Origin: Alkalibacterium sp.
GTDB taxonomy: Bacteria > Bacillota > Bacilli > Lactobacillales > Carnobacteriaceae_A
NCBI GenBank assembly: GCA_020832185.1
Contig: JAFIFE010000011.1
Location: 124,001-188,000 of the forward strand
DNA: 64,000 nt
Direction: 5' to 3'
Below the pieces are notes generated by a model. That model was not told the DNA's origin and did no database searches. It worked only from the letters and a program-made list of their open reading frames with translations. This document shows, piece by piece, positions 54,522 to 62,750 of the stretch. How positions within the stretch are numbered: the stretch's first letter is position 1; every line of letters starts with the position of its first letter. The position numbers and the translations under genes are program-made.

Positions 54522-55055
54522 TTAGTACTGCTTGTTGGTATCCTTGTTCATTGTGCGAGGAAATCCTTTGGGTAAAGAATGATCCGTTTCAGAAAGCGTC
54601 TTTCCTTCGTCAACGCCTTTGTCGACAGATTCTTTAGCATCCTCGGCTGCATCTTTCGTTATTTCTTTGTCTCTTTCGAAGCCATCTTTTAACGCTTCTT
54701 TCATGCCTTCAGCAGTATCTTTGGCTTCCTGCTTGATCTTATCGAGATTTTCTTCAGTATCTCCGTCTGATCCCACTTGATTAGTTAATTGTTCATAAGT
54801 AGCGGAGGCATTTTCAAGGTACTCGGATCCGGCTTTTTCAACCGTTCCTTTTAACTCAGACCCTTTGTCTTTAGCAATGGACATGTATTCTTTTGCCTGC
54901 TGCTTAGTTTTATCAGCTTGTCCAGCTATATCTCCACGCATATCTTTTCCAGATTTAGGTGCTAAAAGCAGAGCTGTTAAACCTGCTACTGTTGCCCCGA
55001 CAAATGTACCCAATACAAAACTTTCTAGATTATCATGTTTATTATGTTTATACAT
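54522..55055 (-). CDS. YtxH domain general-stress membrane protein
   Basis: The 177-residue protein has one helix (FVLGTFVGATVAGLTALLLA) with the YtxH APKSGKDMR motif, then a long amphipathic Lys/Glu/Asp coil resembling stress or LEA-like proteins. The frame opens 20 codons earlier, but AAAGGAGAG precedes ATG 55055. It is paired with the DUF948 gene, as in Bacillus ytxG-ytxH. Confidence 0.87.
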   Translation of the reverse strand: MYKHNKHDNLESFVLGTFVGATVAGLTALLLAPKSGKDMRGDIAGQADKTKQQAKEYMSIAKDKGSELKGTVEKAGSEYLENASATYEQLTNQVGSDGDTEENLDKIKQEAKDTAEGMKEALKDGFERDKEITKDAAEDAKESVDKGVDEGKTLSETDHSLPKGFPRTMNKDTNKQY

Positions 55056-55092
55056 ACTATGAATTCTCTCCTTTTGTAATGTGATAAGCTGG

Positions 55093-55491
55093 TTACCCTC
55101 TAACTTTTGTCCCAACTTTTTTGGCTATGCCAATCGTTGCCCCTTTTTTAGAGGCGCTTGCTAAATGAGATGTCAAATTACGTGTTGAATCATTTAAGCT
55201 TGATACAGATTCTCCTAAGTCCCCTACTGCTTTAAACAGTGGATCAGTTAATCCAAGCTTGCCATTGACATCATCTAAGGTCGTATTAGATTTATTCAAT
55301 AATCCTTCAACCTCGATCAGTAAATGATCTGCATCTTTCGTGATAGTGCCCAGACTCTTGTTTGCTTCTTCGACTGTCGTGTTAAGCTCTGAAACAACAC
55401 TTGCTACTTTGAATAAAACAAAACAAAGGCCTAAAACGAGTACTGCAAATGCTCCTGCTGCTATTAATGCTGCTATTTCTCCACCTGTCAT
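55093..55491 (-). CDS. DUF948 (YtxG-like) membrane protein
   Basis: The 132-residue protein has an N-terminal helix (IAALIAAGAFAVLVLGLCFV) and a helical domain of methyl-accepting-like heptads, the DUF948 family. ATG 55491 follows AAAGAGGGA; the frame opens 18 codons earlier. It is first in a two-gene operon with ytxH, homologous to the sigma-B/H dependent ytxGHJ stress operon of Bacillus. Confidence 0.87.
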   Translation of the reverse strand: MTGGEIAALIAAGAFAVLVLGLCFVLFKVASVVSELNTTVEEANKSLGTITKDADHLLIEVEGLLNKSNTTLDDVNGKLGLTDPLFKAVGDLGESVSSLNDSTRNLTSHLASASKKGATIGIAKKVGTKVRG

Positions 55492-55589
55492 AATTATCCC
55501 TCTTTCTTCTATTCTGTATAAACTAAGATTACCACTACCTGACAAATAATTGCAAACCAGACGTCCTTTAATACAGTATAAACTCTGAA

Positions 55590-55617
55590 TTGAATCTTAT
55601 TTTAAAACTGGTAGAAT
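55590..55617 (+). promoter_or_regulatory. Promoter of the MscS-type channel gene
   Basis: TTGAAT (55590-55595), a 16-base spacer and TAGAAT (55612-55617) lie upstream of the start at 55660. Confidence 0.55.
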
Positions 55618-55659
55618 AATGGTACACTATATCTTTGATGATAAAGAGAGGAACTTAAT

Positions 55660-56535
55660 ATGAATTATTCAACTGGTGAAACACCTACAACTCCTGAAGA
55701 GCAATTAGGCTTTTTTATTGAATTCTGGAACTCTATTAACTGGCGAGCTATAGGAAGCTCAATTATTGTACTGCTTATGCAGATCATTCTCGCATTGATC
55801 ATTTTCTTTATTTTCAAGAAAGTTGGACATTACATTATTGAGATGGTCTTCAAGCGATACATGAGAGAGAAAAAAACGGTCCCTAATCGTCTCAATACGC
55901 TGTATAAATTGAGTAAAAACAGTTACCACGCTATTTTATATTTTTTCCTTGTTTATACTATACTGGAATTAATGGGTGTCCCTGTTGGAACATTAGTCGC
56001 TAGTGCCGGGGTTGTTGGTTTGGCCCTTTCCTTAGGCGCACAAGGCTTCGTTTCCGACATTGTCAACGGGTTTATGATTTTACTTGAGAAACAGATTGAT
56101 GTGGGGGACGTCGTTGAACTGAGCGGAATCCTTGGAACTGTAGAGGATGTCAACCTTAAAACGACGAAGGTGAAAGATTTTGATGGGACGATCCACTTCA
56201 TACCCAATCGTTCAATCATCGTCATCAGTAACCGTTCGCGAGGAGATATGAGAGTGATGCTTCATATCCGTTTATTCCCACAGACTGATCTGCATTTAGT
56301 CAGGTCAATACTTGAAGGGGTCAATAAGGAATGGATTCCTAAAAGGGATGAAATAACCATCGAAGCCAAAGAAATTGCTTTTGTGCCTATTGGTTCAGGA
56401 CAAATTGCTGCACAAGTCATTATGTATACCAAAGCAGGAACAGAATTCGCTATGCGTAATCTGTTTTATGAGAAGTATGTCGATGCGTTAAGAGAAGCAG
56501 GTGTCGATCTACCTAAAGTCACTCTTGATATTTAA
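55660..56535 (+). CDS. MscS-family small-conductance mechanosensitive channel (YkuT-like)
   Basis: The 291-residue protein has three helices. The pore helix TLVASAGVVGLALSLGAQGFV and the beta domain (ISDIVNGFMILLEKQIDVGDVVEL, VKDFDGTIHFIPN) are the MscS core. It should open on membrane tension to release solutes on osmotic downshift. The cbpB (YkuL-like) neighbour matches the Bacillus yku region. ATG 55660 follows GAGAGGA. Confidence 0.9.
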   Translation: MNYSTGETPTTPEEQLGFFIEFWNSINWRAIGSSIIVLLMQIILALIIFFIFKKVGHYIIEMVFKRYMREKKTVPNRLNTLYKLSKNSYHAILYFFLVYTILELMGVPVGTLVASAGVVGLALSLGAQGFVSDIVNGFMILLEKQIDVGDVVELSGILGTVEDVNLKTTKVKDFDGTIHFIPNRSIIVISNRSRGDMRVMLHIRLFPQTDLHLVRSILEGVNKEWIPKRDEITIEAKEIAFVPIGSGQIAAQVIMYTKAGTEFAMRNLFYEKYVDALREAGVDLPKVTLDI

Positions 56536-56550
56536 AAATCCATAAAAAAT

Positions 56551-56593
56551 AAATACCCCACTCAGGCAGTTGGTAAGCTTGAGTGGGGTATTT
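56551..56593. terminator. Bidirectional terminator between the MscS gene and cbpB
   Basis: AAATACCCCACTCA pairs perfectly with TGAGTGGGGTATTT around a 15-base loop. Confidence 0.82.
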
Positions 56594-56598
56594 GCGTG

Positions 56599-57105
56599 TT
56601 ACTGTTTAATGGTTTCTTTACTGATTGCTTCCTCATTGATCGTTTTTTCTTTCACGTCGTAAATTTTTTCAAATTCATGAGCAATCCGATTGGTTCCTTT
56701 AAGTATTTCGCTGCGTGTAATAATCCCTTTGAACACATTCTCTTTATCTACCACTGTAATAAACGCATGGTTGACGAGCATTCCAAGGACATCTTCCAGT
56801 TCAAAATCATCGTACACATAGGGATAATCGGTATCCATTACCTCTTTGACTTCAATATCACCCAACTTTTCAAAATGCACATCTTCTATGTCCATGATGG
56901 CGTGCATAATGGTAGGCATAGATATTAGCCCACGCATCTTAGAGTCGCTGTCTAATACTGGTACTAAAGCATACTTATCCGTCGTCAAAATAAGCAATGC
57001 ATGATTCAATCGATTTTTCACTCCAACGACAGCTACTTCCTCAGCAGGTTTCACTAATGGCGTTTCGCTATCGATAAGTAACGCTTTTACTTTTTTACCT
57101 ATCAT
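56599..57105 (-). CDS. cbpB: CBS-pair protein CbpB (YkuL/DarB-like, c-di-AMP binding family)
   Basis: The 168-residue protein consists of two CBS domains with LVKPAEEVAVVGVKNRLNHA and TVVDKENVFKGIITRSEIL. In Bacillus (DarB) and Listeria (CbpB) the apo form stimulates the Rel (p)ppGpp synthetase and pyruvate carboxylase, and c-di-AMP binding releases it. The frame opens 17 codons earlier, but AGGAGTGAA lies before ATG 57105. Adjacent to an MscS channel, it links potassium signalling and osmotic control. Confidence 0.85.
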   Translation of the reverse strand: MIGKKVKALLIDSETPLVKPAEEVAVVGVKNRLNHALLILTTDKYALVPVLDSDSKMRGLISMPTIMHAIMDIEDVHFEKLGDIEVKEVMDTDYPYVYDDFELEDVLGMLVNHAFITVVDKENVFKGIITRSEILKGTNRIAHEFEKIYDVKEKTINEEAISKETIKQ

Positions 57106-57280
57106 TTTTTCACTCCTAGTAACCGTTCTATTCCCTTCTATTTTACCTCTTCCCATCTATTTTCCCAAACAAAATCTAGTTTAAAGTGAAATTTCTTAGA
57201 CTTTATTGGAACAAAGTTACCTTAATCCACCTTAATTGAGGATTACATGCTTATAACCATGAGAAGTTGATGAGAATAAA

Positions 57281-57802
57281 TCAGTCGTTGAATGAAAAGG
57301 ATTCTGACAGCTCGTTTACTGGATTGTGGTCTCTGTCATAATAACTAAATGAAACAGTTCTGGCACTGGTATCCAGGTCCATGACCACATAGGTTCCTAA
57401 CTCTCTGTCTCTAGGCTGAGTAATACTCCCAGGATTGATGAAAAAGATTCCGTCAATTTTATCCACTCTAGGAATATGAGTGTGTCCGTAAAAGACAAAT
57501 CTACACCCTTCTTCTTCTGCTCTTTGCTTAAGCTCCTCATAAGAACGTTTTACTGCATGACGATGCCCGTGAGCAATCAGGCATTTTTCACCTTCAAATT
57601 CGGCTACTTCTTCGATTTTAAATCCGTCCGCTATATCCATATTTCCTTCTACCGTTTTAAAGTGCTGCCATAACGGATGGTCTTCAAGCAGTTCCGAGTC
57701 TCCACAGTGGATCCATCCTGTGACCTCTTTCTCATAAATAGAGCGAATTTCTTCCATGTAGTACGTGTTTCCATGATTATCACTTACCGCAACCAGCTTC
57801 AT
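57281..57802 (-). CDS. Metallophosphoesterase YsnB (YfcE family)
   Basis: The 173-residue phosphodiesterase has the metal motifs VAVSDNHGN, IHCGDSELL, GNMD, LIAHGHRH and FYGHTHIP. The substrate is unknown. ATG 57802 follows AGGAAAGGA. It lies 19 bases after rdgB and is probably last in the murI-rdgB-ysnB operon, the standard Firmicutes order. Confidence 0.88.
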   Translation of the reverse strand: MKLVAVSDNHGNTYYMEEIRSIYEKEVTGWIHCGDSELLEDHPLWQHFKTVEGNMDIADGFKIEEVAEFEGEKCLIAHGHRHAVKRSYEELKQRAEEEGCRFVFYGHTHIPRVDKIDGIFFINPGSITQPRDRELGTYVVMDLDTSARTVSFSYYDRDHNPVNELSESFSFND

Positions 57803-57821
57803 TCGTCCGCTTCCTTTCCTG

Positions 57822-58433
57822 TTACTTCTTTAACCACTCATCCACTGCGCTGTCAAGTTTTTGCAGCGCTACTGCACGATGACTTATGCTGTTCTTCTCT
57901 TCCTGAGATAACTCAGCCATCGTGCATTCTTTTTCTGGAATATAAAACAGTGAGTCATATCCAAATCCATTCGTTCCTCTAGGCACGCCTGCAATTTCTC
58001 CATGTACTTCACCATCTATGACCAGTGAATCAGCATTTGGTTTTGCCAAGGCTAATGAACAATGAAATGTAGCTTGTCTTTCAGTGCCTGTCAGATCTGC
58101 CATTTCAATCAGTAATTTAGCATTATTCTTGGCATCACTTTTTTCTTCGCCTGCATAACGCGCTGAATAAACACCCGGTTGTCCATGAAGAGCTTTGACA
58201 ACTAATCCTGAATCGTCCGCAAGTACCATGGTCTTAAATGTTTCTGCAATGGTTTCTGCTTTCAGTAAGGCGTTCTCTTGAAAGGTATCTCCGGTTTCTT
58301 CCACATCCGGCACCTCTGGAAAATCAAGTAAGGTCTTGATCTGGTATCCTTTTTTACTGAACAAGGCTTCAAATTCTTTTGCTTTTCCCTTATTTCTAGT
58401 AGCGATCACAATTGTCTGTTCATTTCCGTTCAC
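57822..58433 (-). CDS. rdgB: XTP/dITP diphosphatase (RdgB/HAM1 family)
   Basis: The 203-residue house-cleaning enzyme hydrolyses non-canonical purine nucleotides to keep them out of DNA. It has the marks IATRNKGKAKEFEALF, VLADDSGLVV, YAGEEKSDAKN and GFGYDSLF. The start is GTG 58433, ten bases after AAAGGA. The gene overlaps murI by 14 bases. Translational coupling is likely. Confidence 0.94.
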   Translation of the reverse strand: MNGNEQTIVIATRNKGKAKEFEALFSKKGYQIKTLLDFPEVPDVEETGDTFQENALLKAETIAETFKTMVLADDSGLVVKALHGQPGVYSARYAGEEKSDAKNNAKLLIEMADLTGTERQATFHCSLALAKPNADSLVIDGEVHGEIAGVPRGTNGFGYDSLFYIPEKECTMAELSQEEKNSISHRAVALQKLDSAVDEWLKK

Positions 58434-59247
58434 TATCTATCAGTCCTTTTAAGGTAATGTGTTCAATTTCCAGGGATTTGGATTCCATCCAGTCTTCCGC
58501 AATCGCTTTAAACAGTTCAGGATCTCCAGTGGTATAAATTTTTGTTGAAGGATCAGGAGATGACTTATCTGCGCCTATAGACAGATCTTCTAATGTGTCT
58601 TTTATATACTCAACAGTCAAGGCCCCTGAATCAACTAATTGCACGCCACTGCCAACTTCCTTTTGTATGAAATCAGCTAGTAATGGAAAATGTGTGCAGC
58701 CTAAAATAAGTGTATCGATCGACTGATTTTTTAAAGGCGCCAGTTTTTCTGATACTACTTTTTGCGCGACTGGTGTTGCATGCTGATTCGATTCAACCAA
58801 TTCTACAAACTCAGGGCAAGCTATGCTTCTGACTTCAATATCAGAGGCTTCAGCCTGAATGGTCTGCGAATAAAATTTTGAATCAACTGTACTTTGTGTG
58901 GCCAGGACACCGACGTGTTTTGTCGTAGACAACCTGATAGCTTCTTTGCTTCCGGCACTAATGACCCCTATCACAGGGACAGTCAGTTTTTCTCTTAAGT
59001 AGTCCAGAGTTAATGCCGTTGCTGTATTGCAGGCGACCACAATCATTTTGACATCTTGTTCCAGTAAAAATTGAACAAGCTCATTAGTATAGCTCAATAT
59101 TTCTTCTTTTGTTCGATTTCCATATGGATTTCTTGCACTATCTCCAATGTAAACGAACGATTCATGAGGCAGCATTTTTTTCGCTGCTTTCAAGACAGTC
59201 AAACCGCCTATACCTGAATCTAATAATCCTATGGGTTTCTTTGACAT
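58420..59247 (-). CDS. murI: Glutamate racemase
   Basis: The 275-residue enzyme makes D-glutamate for peptidoglycan. The two catalytic cysteines are in VVACNTATAL and ILGCTHFPLL, and GLLDSGIGGLTVLKA opens the fold. The frame opens three codons earlier; ATG 59247 is best spaced from AAAAGG. It is divergent from yslB and feeds the same wall pathway as murJ and the PBP. Confidence 0.95.
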   Translation of the reverse strand: MSKKPIGLLDSGIGGLTVLKAAKKMLPHESFVYIGDSARNPYGNRTKEEILSYTNELVQFLLEQDVKMIVVACNTATALTLDYLREKLTVPVIGVISAGSKEAIRLSTTKHVGVLATQSTVDSKFYSQTIQAEASDIEVRSIACPEFVELVESNQHATPVAQKVVSEKLAPLKNQSIDTLILGCTHFPLLADFIQKEVGSGVQLVDSGALTVEYIKDTLEDLSIGADKSSPDPSTKIYTTGDPELFKAIAEDWMESKSLEIEHITLKGLIDSERK

Positions 59248-59471
59248 ATTTAACAACCTTTTCTATTATACACAGACTAACTATTTCCATTAGTCACATG
59301 TCTTGTTTGCATAGTGAATCAATCGACTTTTTTTATTACTAGAAACCAAAGTGAAAACACGGTAAAATAGACCTATGTGTTTTCAGGCTCTCTTTAATTA
59401 TAAAGAATTCTCTTATAAATATAAAGGCTTAAAGAATACCGGAAAGATCAACTACTAAATGAGGTGATAGA

Positions 59472-59897
59472 ATGTCAGCAGATTCAACTAAACATTCCCC
59501 ACTTGAGGGTATCACGCTTCTGAGAGATCAGTTGCTCCCAAATCTATTGAAAGAAGACCAGTCAGACATTTTATACTGGGCGGGTAAAGAACTGGCTCGC
59601 TCTTATACAGTCGCTTCAATAGAAGACATAAGCCCTTTAATGAGATCCTTATCTTTTGGTGCACTTTCTTTAATCGAGCATAAGAAAGCTTCTTACTTGT
59701 TTCATATGCAGGGTGAAATCGTCCACTCAAGACTTAAAAAGAATCCGAAAGCTGATTTCGCATTAGAAACAGGATTTCTCGCTCAGATCATGCAGCAGAT
59801 TTCTGAACAGTATACAGAAGGCTCTTATACCTTACAGAAAAAAACCAATGTGATTGAAATTGTCCTTCAATCTGATAAAAAGGAACCTATACATTAA
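59472..59897 (+). CDS. DUF2507 family protein YslB
   Basis: The 141-residue protein fits the YslB/DUF2507 family (LLRDQLLPNLL, ILYWAGKELARSY, VEYASG-like ALETGFLAQIMQQ). The family is related to V4R-type ligand domains, and its function is unknown. It often lies next to murI. ATG 59472 follows GAGGTGA. The transcript ends at a terminator overlapping the convergent gene. Confidence 0.83.
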   Translation: MSADSTKHSPLEGITLLRDQLLPNLLKEDQSDILYWAGKELARSYTVASIEDISPLMRSLSFGALSLIEHKKASYLFHMQGEIVHSRLKKNPKADFALETGFLAQIMQQISEQYTEGSYTLQKKTNVIEIVLQSDKKEPIH

Positions 59898-59900
59898 TTA

Positions 59901-59990
59901 ACCACTGACACACTTTGTGTTTAAATAAACGTCATCAGATACGACTTATGATCTGGTGACTTTCATTTAAACAACTAGTCAGTGGTTTTT
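59901..59990 (+). terminator. Terminator of yslB, overlapping the 3' end of the oxidoreductase gene
   Basis: ACCACTGAC (59901-59909) pairs with GTCAGTGGT (59978-59986), followed by a T-run. An inner hairpin CATCAGAT/ATCTGGTG (59933-59958) can form in both directions and may end the convergent transcript. The distal arm lies inside the last codons of the oxidoreductase gene. Confidence 0.6.
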
Positions 59991-61435
59991 ATTAAGTCAG
60001 TGATCATTGAACGTACCCCGTATTTTGCACTCAATGAAATCAATTCAACATTATTGTTCCCATACTGTACACCAGACACAAGTTGTCCATAGGCCTTAAA
60101 GGCATGACGAATCTGTTTTTGACCGTCCACTATACTCATGCTCGGGTAATCAATGGTTATTCCTCCGTAAGGGTGAGGAGTGACTATCTCTCTGGTCACT
60201 AACTGCGATAATAGTGTGTCTTGAAGAGGCAGAGACCTAGTCAGATCCATTTCTTGTCCTGTGCAGTTAATGACATAATCTGCAGTATACCTTTTTCCAG
60301 CATCTGTTTCCAATATAAACTGTGATCCGGTCTTATTGATGTCTTTTAATCCTTTGACCGTAGATACATCTCCTTGATGGATTTTTTTTATTAAATAATG
60401 TGCTGTTTTCTGAGGAATAGGCGCTTTAAATCGCTGCCACTGCTTGCCGTACTTTTCTATAAAGAGATCTTTTTCATTATCAGGCAATGCATTCCAGATA
60501 AGGGGGTAACACTTTCTCATGTGACGGATCAACGACTGGAACTCCCCTAGGACATCCGAGTAAGATAAGTCCATGGCCATCCCTTCTAAGGATCCTTTCC
60601 CTAAATTAGCCCAGACCCACTCGACATTGATCCCGTGTTCATTCATTTCTTTGTAAAACCAGTCTTTTACAAGGGATAAAGTAATCCCCTCTCCTTCTTT
60701 CATTAAATGAGTCACTTTGTCCTGACAGAAGTAATGCATCTTCACTGGTGTTTCATTTCCTCGCACGGAGGAAAAGAGACCATCCTTTGAGTAAAAGGTG
60801 ACGTCTGCAAAAGGGTACTCTTTTTTGATATATAACAGCATATCGAGGGCTGTCAACCCAGTCCCGACTAAGGCAACTGACACTTTCCCTTCTTGCAGGT
60901 GTATTTTTTCTTTTGCGGGGTATGGATTATAAATATAGCCCGTTTCTCCTAATAACTGATACGGGTCCTTGTACGCCAGATGCCCCGTTGTCAAATGAAT
61001 ACTATTCACGATGACCTCAGACCTATTCGTATGAATCGAATACGTCCCATTCGGCAAACACTTAATGTCCTCTACTCTTTCGTACTTGATCAGGACATTC
61101 AGCTCTCTTAACCAGCTGTTCATAGACTGACTAAGGTATTCTCCAAACCAGGTGCGCGGTAAATGAGTATGATACATAGAACGATCTGTCTTGTTTCTGC
61201 TGATCCAGTCGACAAAATCATCGGGCTCATCTGGATCGATCGTCATCGTTTCAGTATACTGATTGATCAGCAAGCTCTCATCGTCAGGCTGATACGGGAA
61301 TCCCGTCCCAAACTGTTCAGAATCTGTAAAAATAACGATTTCTACTCTGCGTTTAGTTTCTTCATTTAATTGTTTAGTCAACTCTCTCAGGATGCTTATA
61401 CCTGCTACACCCATCCCTATCAATCCTATTTTCAT
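59975..61435 (-). CDS. FAD/NAD(P)-binding oxidoreductase
   Basis: The 486-residue protein has an N-terminal FAD Rossmann fold (IGLIGMGVAGISILREL) and a second nucleotide-binding motif (VALVGTGLTALDMLLYI), with the motif NCTGQEMDL. The layout matches FAD-NAD(P)-binding proteins of the HcaO-like or NAD_binding_9 group, whose substrates are mostly unknown. It is alone on the minus strand; ATG 61435 follows GGAGG. The reaction cannot be told from sequence. A monooxygenase-like role is possible. Confidence 0.82.
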   Translation of the reverse strand: MKIGLIGMGVAGISILRELTKQLNEETKRRVEIVIFTDSEQFGTGFPYQPDDESLLINQYTETMTIDPDEPDDFVDWISRNKTDRSMYHTHLPRTWFGEYLSQSMNSWLRELNVLIKYERVEDIKCLPNGTYSIHTNRSEVIVNSIHLTTGHLAYKDPYQLLGETGYIYNPYPAKEKIHLQEGKVSVALVGTGLTALDMLLYIKKEYPFADVTFYSKDGLFSSVRGNETPVKMHYFCQDKVTHLMKEGEGITLSLVKDWFYKEMNEHGINVEWVWANLGKGSLEGMAMDLSYSDVLGEFQSLIRHMRKCYPLIWNALPDNEKDLFIEKYGKQWQRFKAPIPQKTAHYLIKKIHQGDVSTVKGLKDINKTGSQFILETDAGKRYTADYVINCTGQEMDLTRSLPLQDTLLSQLVTREIVTPHPYGGITIDYPSMSIVDGQKQIRHAFKAYGQLVSGVQYGNNNVELISLSAKYGVRSMITDLIKTTD

Positions 61436-61501
61436 CAGTCATCCTCCGGTCATTCAGTTAAGCTTATTTTATCAGAAATAGACTCAATGAACAGACAAAC
61501 T

Positions 61502-61548
61502 AAAAAAAGTGCCTATCCAATTCTTCCTAAAAAGAAAAGATAAACACT
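61502..61548 (-). terminator. Terminator of the orphan 93-residue gene
   Basis: AGTGTTTATC pairs with GATAGGCACT using two G-T pairs on the minus strand, and TTTTTTT follows. Confidence 0.72.
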
Positions 61549-61554
61549 CTCATA

Positions 61555-61836
61555 TTATAAATTTACATTAAGCGAAACCCTGTTAATGACAATTATTTCT
61601 TCATCAACCAGCTTTACAAATTGAATTTCTCTTGCATCCCAATTCATCAAATCATTGAAGGAATAGTCATTTTTTCTAAGCACGACATCTAATGGACAAT
61701 CGATTTCATCATCTGCATTACGAAAAACATCGCGATCCTCTACTTCAAGTTCCACTGATTTATTCTTACATTCAATTATATACCTGTACTGAATCGCTTT
61801 TGTCAGCACAGACTGACGATGTTCATCCTGTGTCAT
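61555..61836 (-). CDS. Hypothetical protein, 93 residues, no family recognised
   Basis: I do not recognise this family. The 93-residue protein is acidic (QYRYIIECKNKSVELEVEDR, RNADDEIDCPLDVVLRKND), without signal peptide or membrane helix, and appears made of alternating strands and a helix. GGAG lies nine bases before ATG 61836; a longer frame to 61851 starts inside that site. It has its own terminator and lies between the oxidoreductase and a gene-poor stretch. Confidence 0.7.
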   Translation of the reverse strand: MTQDEHRQSVLTKAIQYRYIIECKNKSVELEVEDRDVFRNADDEIDCPLDVVLRKNDYSFNDLMNWDAREIQFVKLVDEEIIVINRVSLNVNL

Positions 61837-61851
61837 GTGACCACTCTCCAA

Positions 61852-62280
61852 GCTGATTGATATGTATGTATAAAGTCAAAAGGAATAATGAAATTCAGTG
61901 GGTTGGGAAGTGTTGTTTTGAGCAAAACAATGATGTTTATCCTATTACAGACCCTATTTTATAGAAGTCCTCATTAAAAAGATACCCTTTTTGAACGGAT
62001 TTCCTTTAGCGTCCCCTTAAATGTCATAAAAAATTCACATTTGGTTCCACGTAAAATGTCCTATCTGACTAAAGACCATTTTCCTTCATTTCCCTGTGAC
62101 TTTCAAGGCATGTTTTAACTATATAAACATGTTTTAATTAAAAATCCAGGTCAATTGTAATGGAAATGTAACTGATTTGACACCCATTCCCGCAATTTAT
62201 CAGATTCATCTTCAGACACTCCTTCTATAAACATTTAAACACTAACGGTCTGAAGAGTTTATTAGAACGACCGATAGACA
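61852..62280. other. 429-base gene-poor intergenic stretch with one possible micro-ORF
   Basis: No conserved gene is visible. A 29-codon ORF at 61888-61977 (plus) reads MKFSGLGSVVLSK followed by a hydrophobic run, with AAAGGA four bases upstream, so a tiny membrane peptide is possible. CATGTTTTAA is repeated at 62109-62118 and 62128-62137, which could be an operator. The rest shows neither repeats nor RNA structure that I can support. Confidence 0.4.
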
Positions 62281-62309
62281 AAAATCCATCCCCAAATCAG
62301 GAGATGGAT
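62281..62309 (-). terminator. Terminator of trxA
   Basis: ATCCATC (62284-62290) pairs with GATGGAT (62303-62309), with further CC/GG pairing, and TTTTTGTC follows on the minus strand. Confidence 0.82.
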
Positions 62310-62337
62310 CCAAATGTCCACTTATTATTTTAACCGA

Positions 62338-62649
62338 TTATTTGTGTTTAACTAGTGCAGCTTCAATCTGTTCTTTGCTGTGGTAGCCAATCAATTTGTC
62401 TACTACTTCGCCATCCTTGGTTACTAGTAATGTAGGAATACTCATGATTCCAAATTTACTTGGCGTTGCCTGATTGGCATCTACATCCATCTTGAAGTAG
62501 TCAACACTCCCATCAGTTTCTTCATTTAATTCGTCTATAACGGGTGACTGCATGCGACACGGGCCACACCATGTTGCCCAAAAATCAACTAATGCTAACC
62601 CTGAAGCTGTTTCCTGATCAAAATTTGAATCTGTCAGTTCTCTAACCAT
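62338..62649 (-). CDS. trxA: Thioredoxin
   Basis: The 103-residue thiol-disulfide reductant has the active site WCGPC (Cys28, Cys31) in ATWCGPCRMQ, the cis-Pro in MSIPTLLV and the Asp in VDFW. Together with thioredoxin reductase it keeps cytoplasmic proteins reduced and feeds ribonucleotide reductase. The position next to mutS2 is conserved in Firmicutes. It has its own promoter, and ATG 62649 follows AGGAGGAT. Confidence 0.96.
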   Translation of the reverse strand: MVRELTDSNFDQETASGLALVDFWATWCGPCRMQSPVIDELNEETDGSVDYFKMDVDANQATPSKFGIMSIPTLLVTKDGEVVDKLIGYHSKEQIEAALVKHK

Positions 62650-62669
62650 TATTCATCCTCCTATAATTT

Positions 62670-62692
62670 AACTTACTTATTAAAAGTAAGTT
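62670..62692 (-). repeat. Leader hairpin in the trxA transcript
   Basis: AACTTACT (62670-62677) and AGTAAGTT (62685-62692) form an 8-bp stem between the trxA -10 box and its ribosome site. It may be a regulatory or stabilising 5' hairpin, or a weak terminator of mutS2. Confidence 0.5.
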
Positions 62693-62707
62693 ATTTAATC
62701 CATTGTC

Positions 62708-62736
62708 AGTATAGCAAAGATTGTTAATCTTGTCTA
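62708..62736 (-). promoter_or_regulatory. Promoter of trxA
   Basis: On the minus strand TAGACA (62731-62736), a 17-base spacer and TATACT (62708-62713), with an upstream TGC extension, make a good sigma-A promoter. Confidence 0.7.
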
Positions 62737-62750
62737 GCACTTGGTTTACA

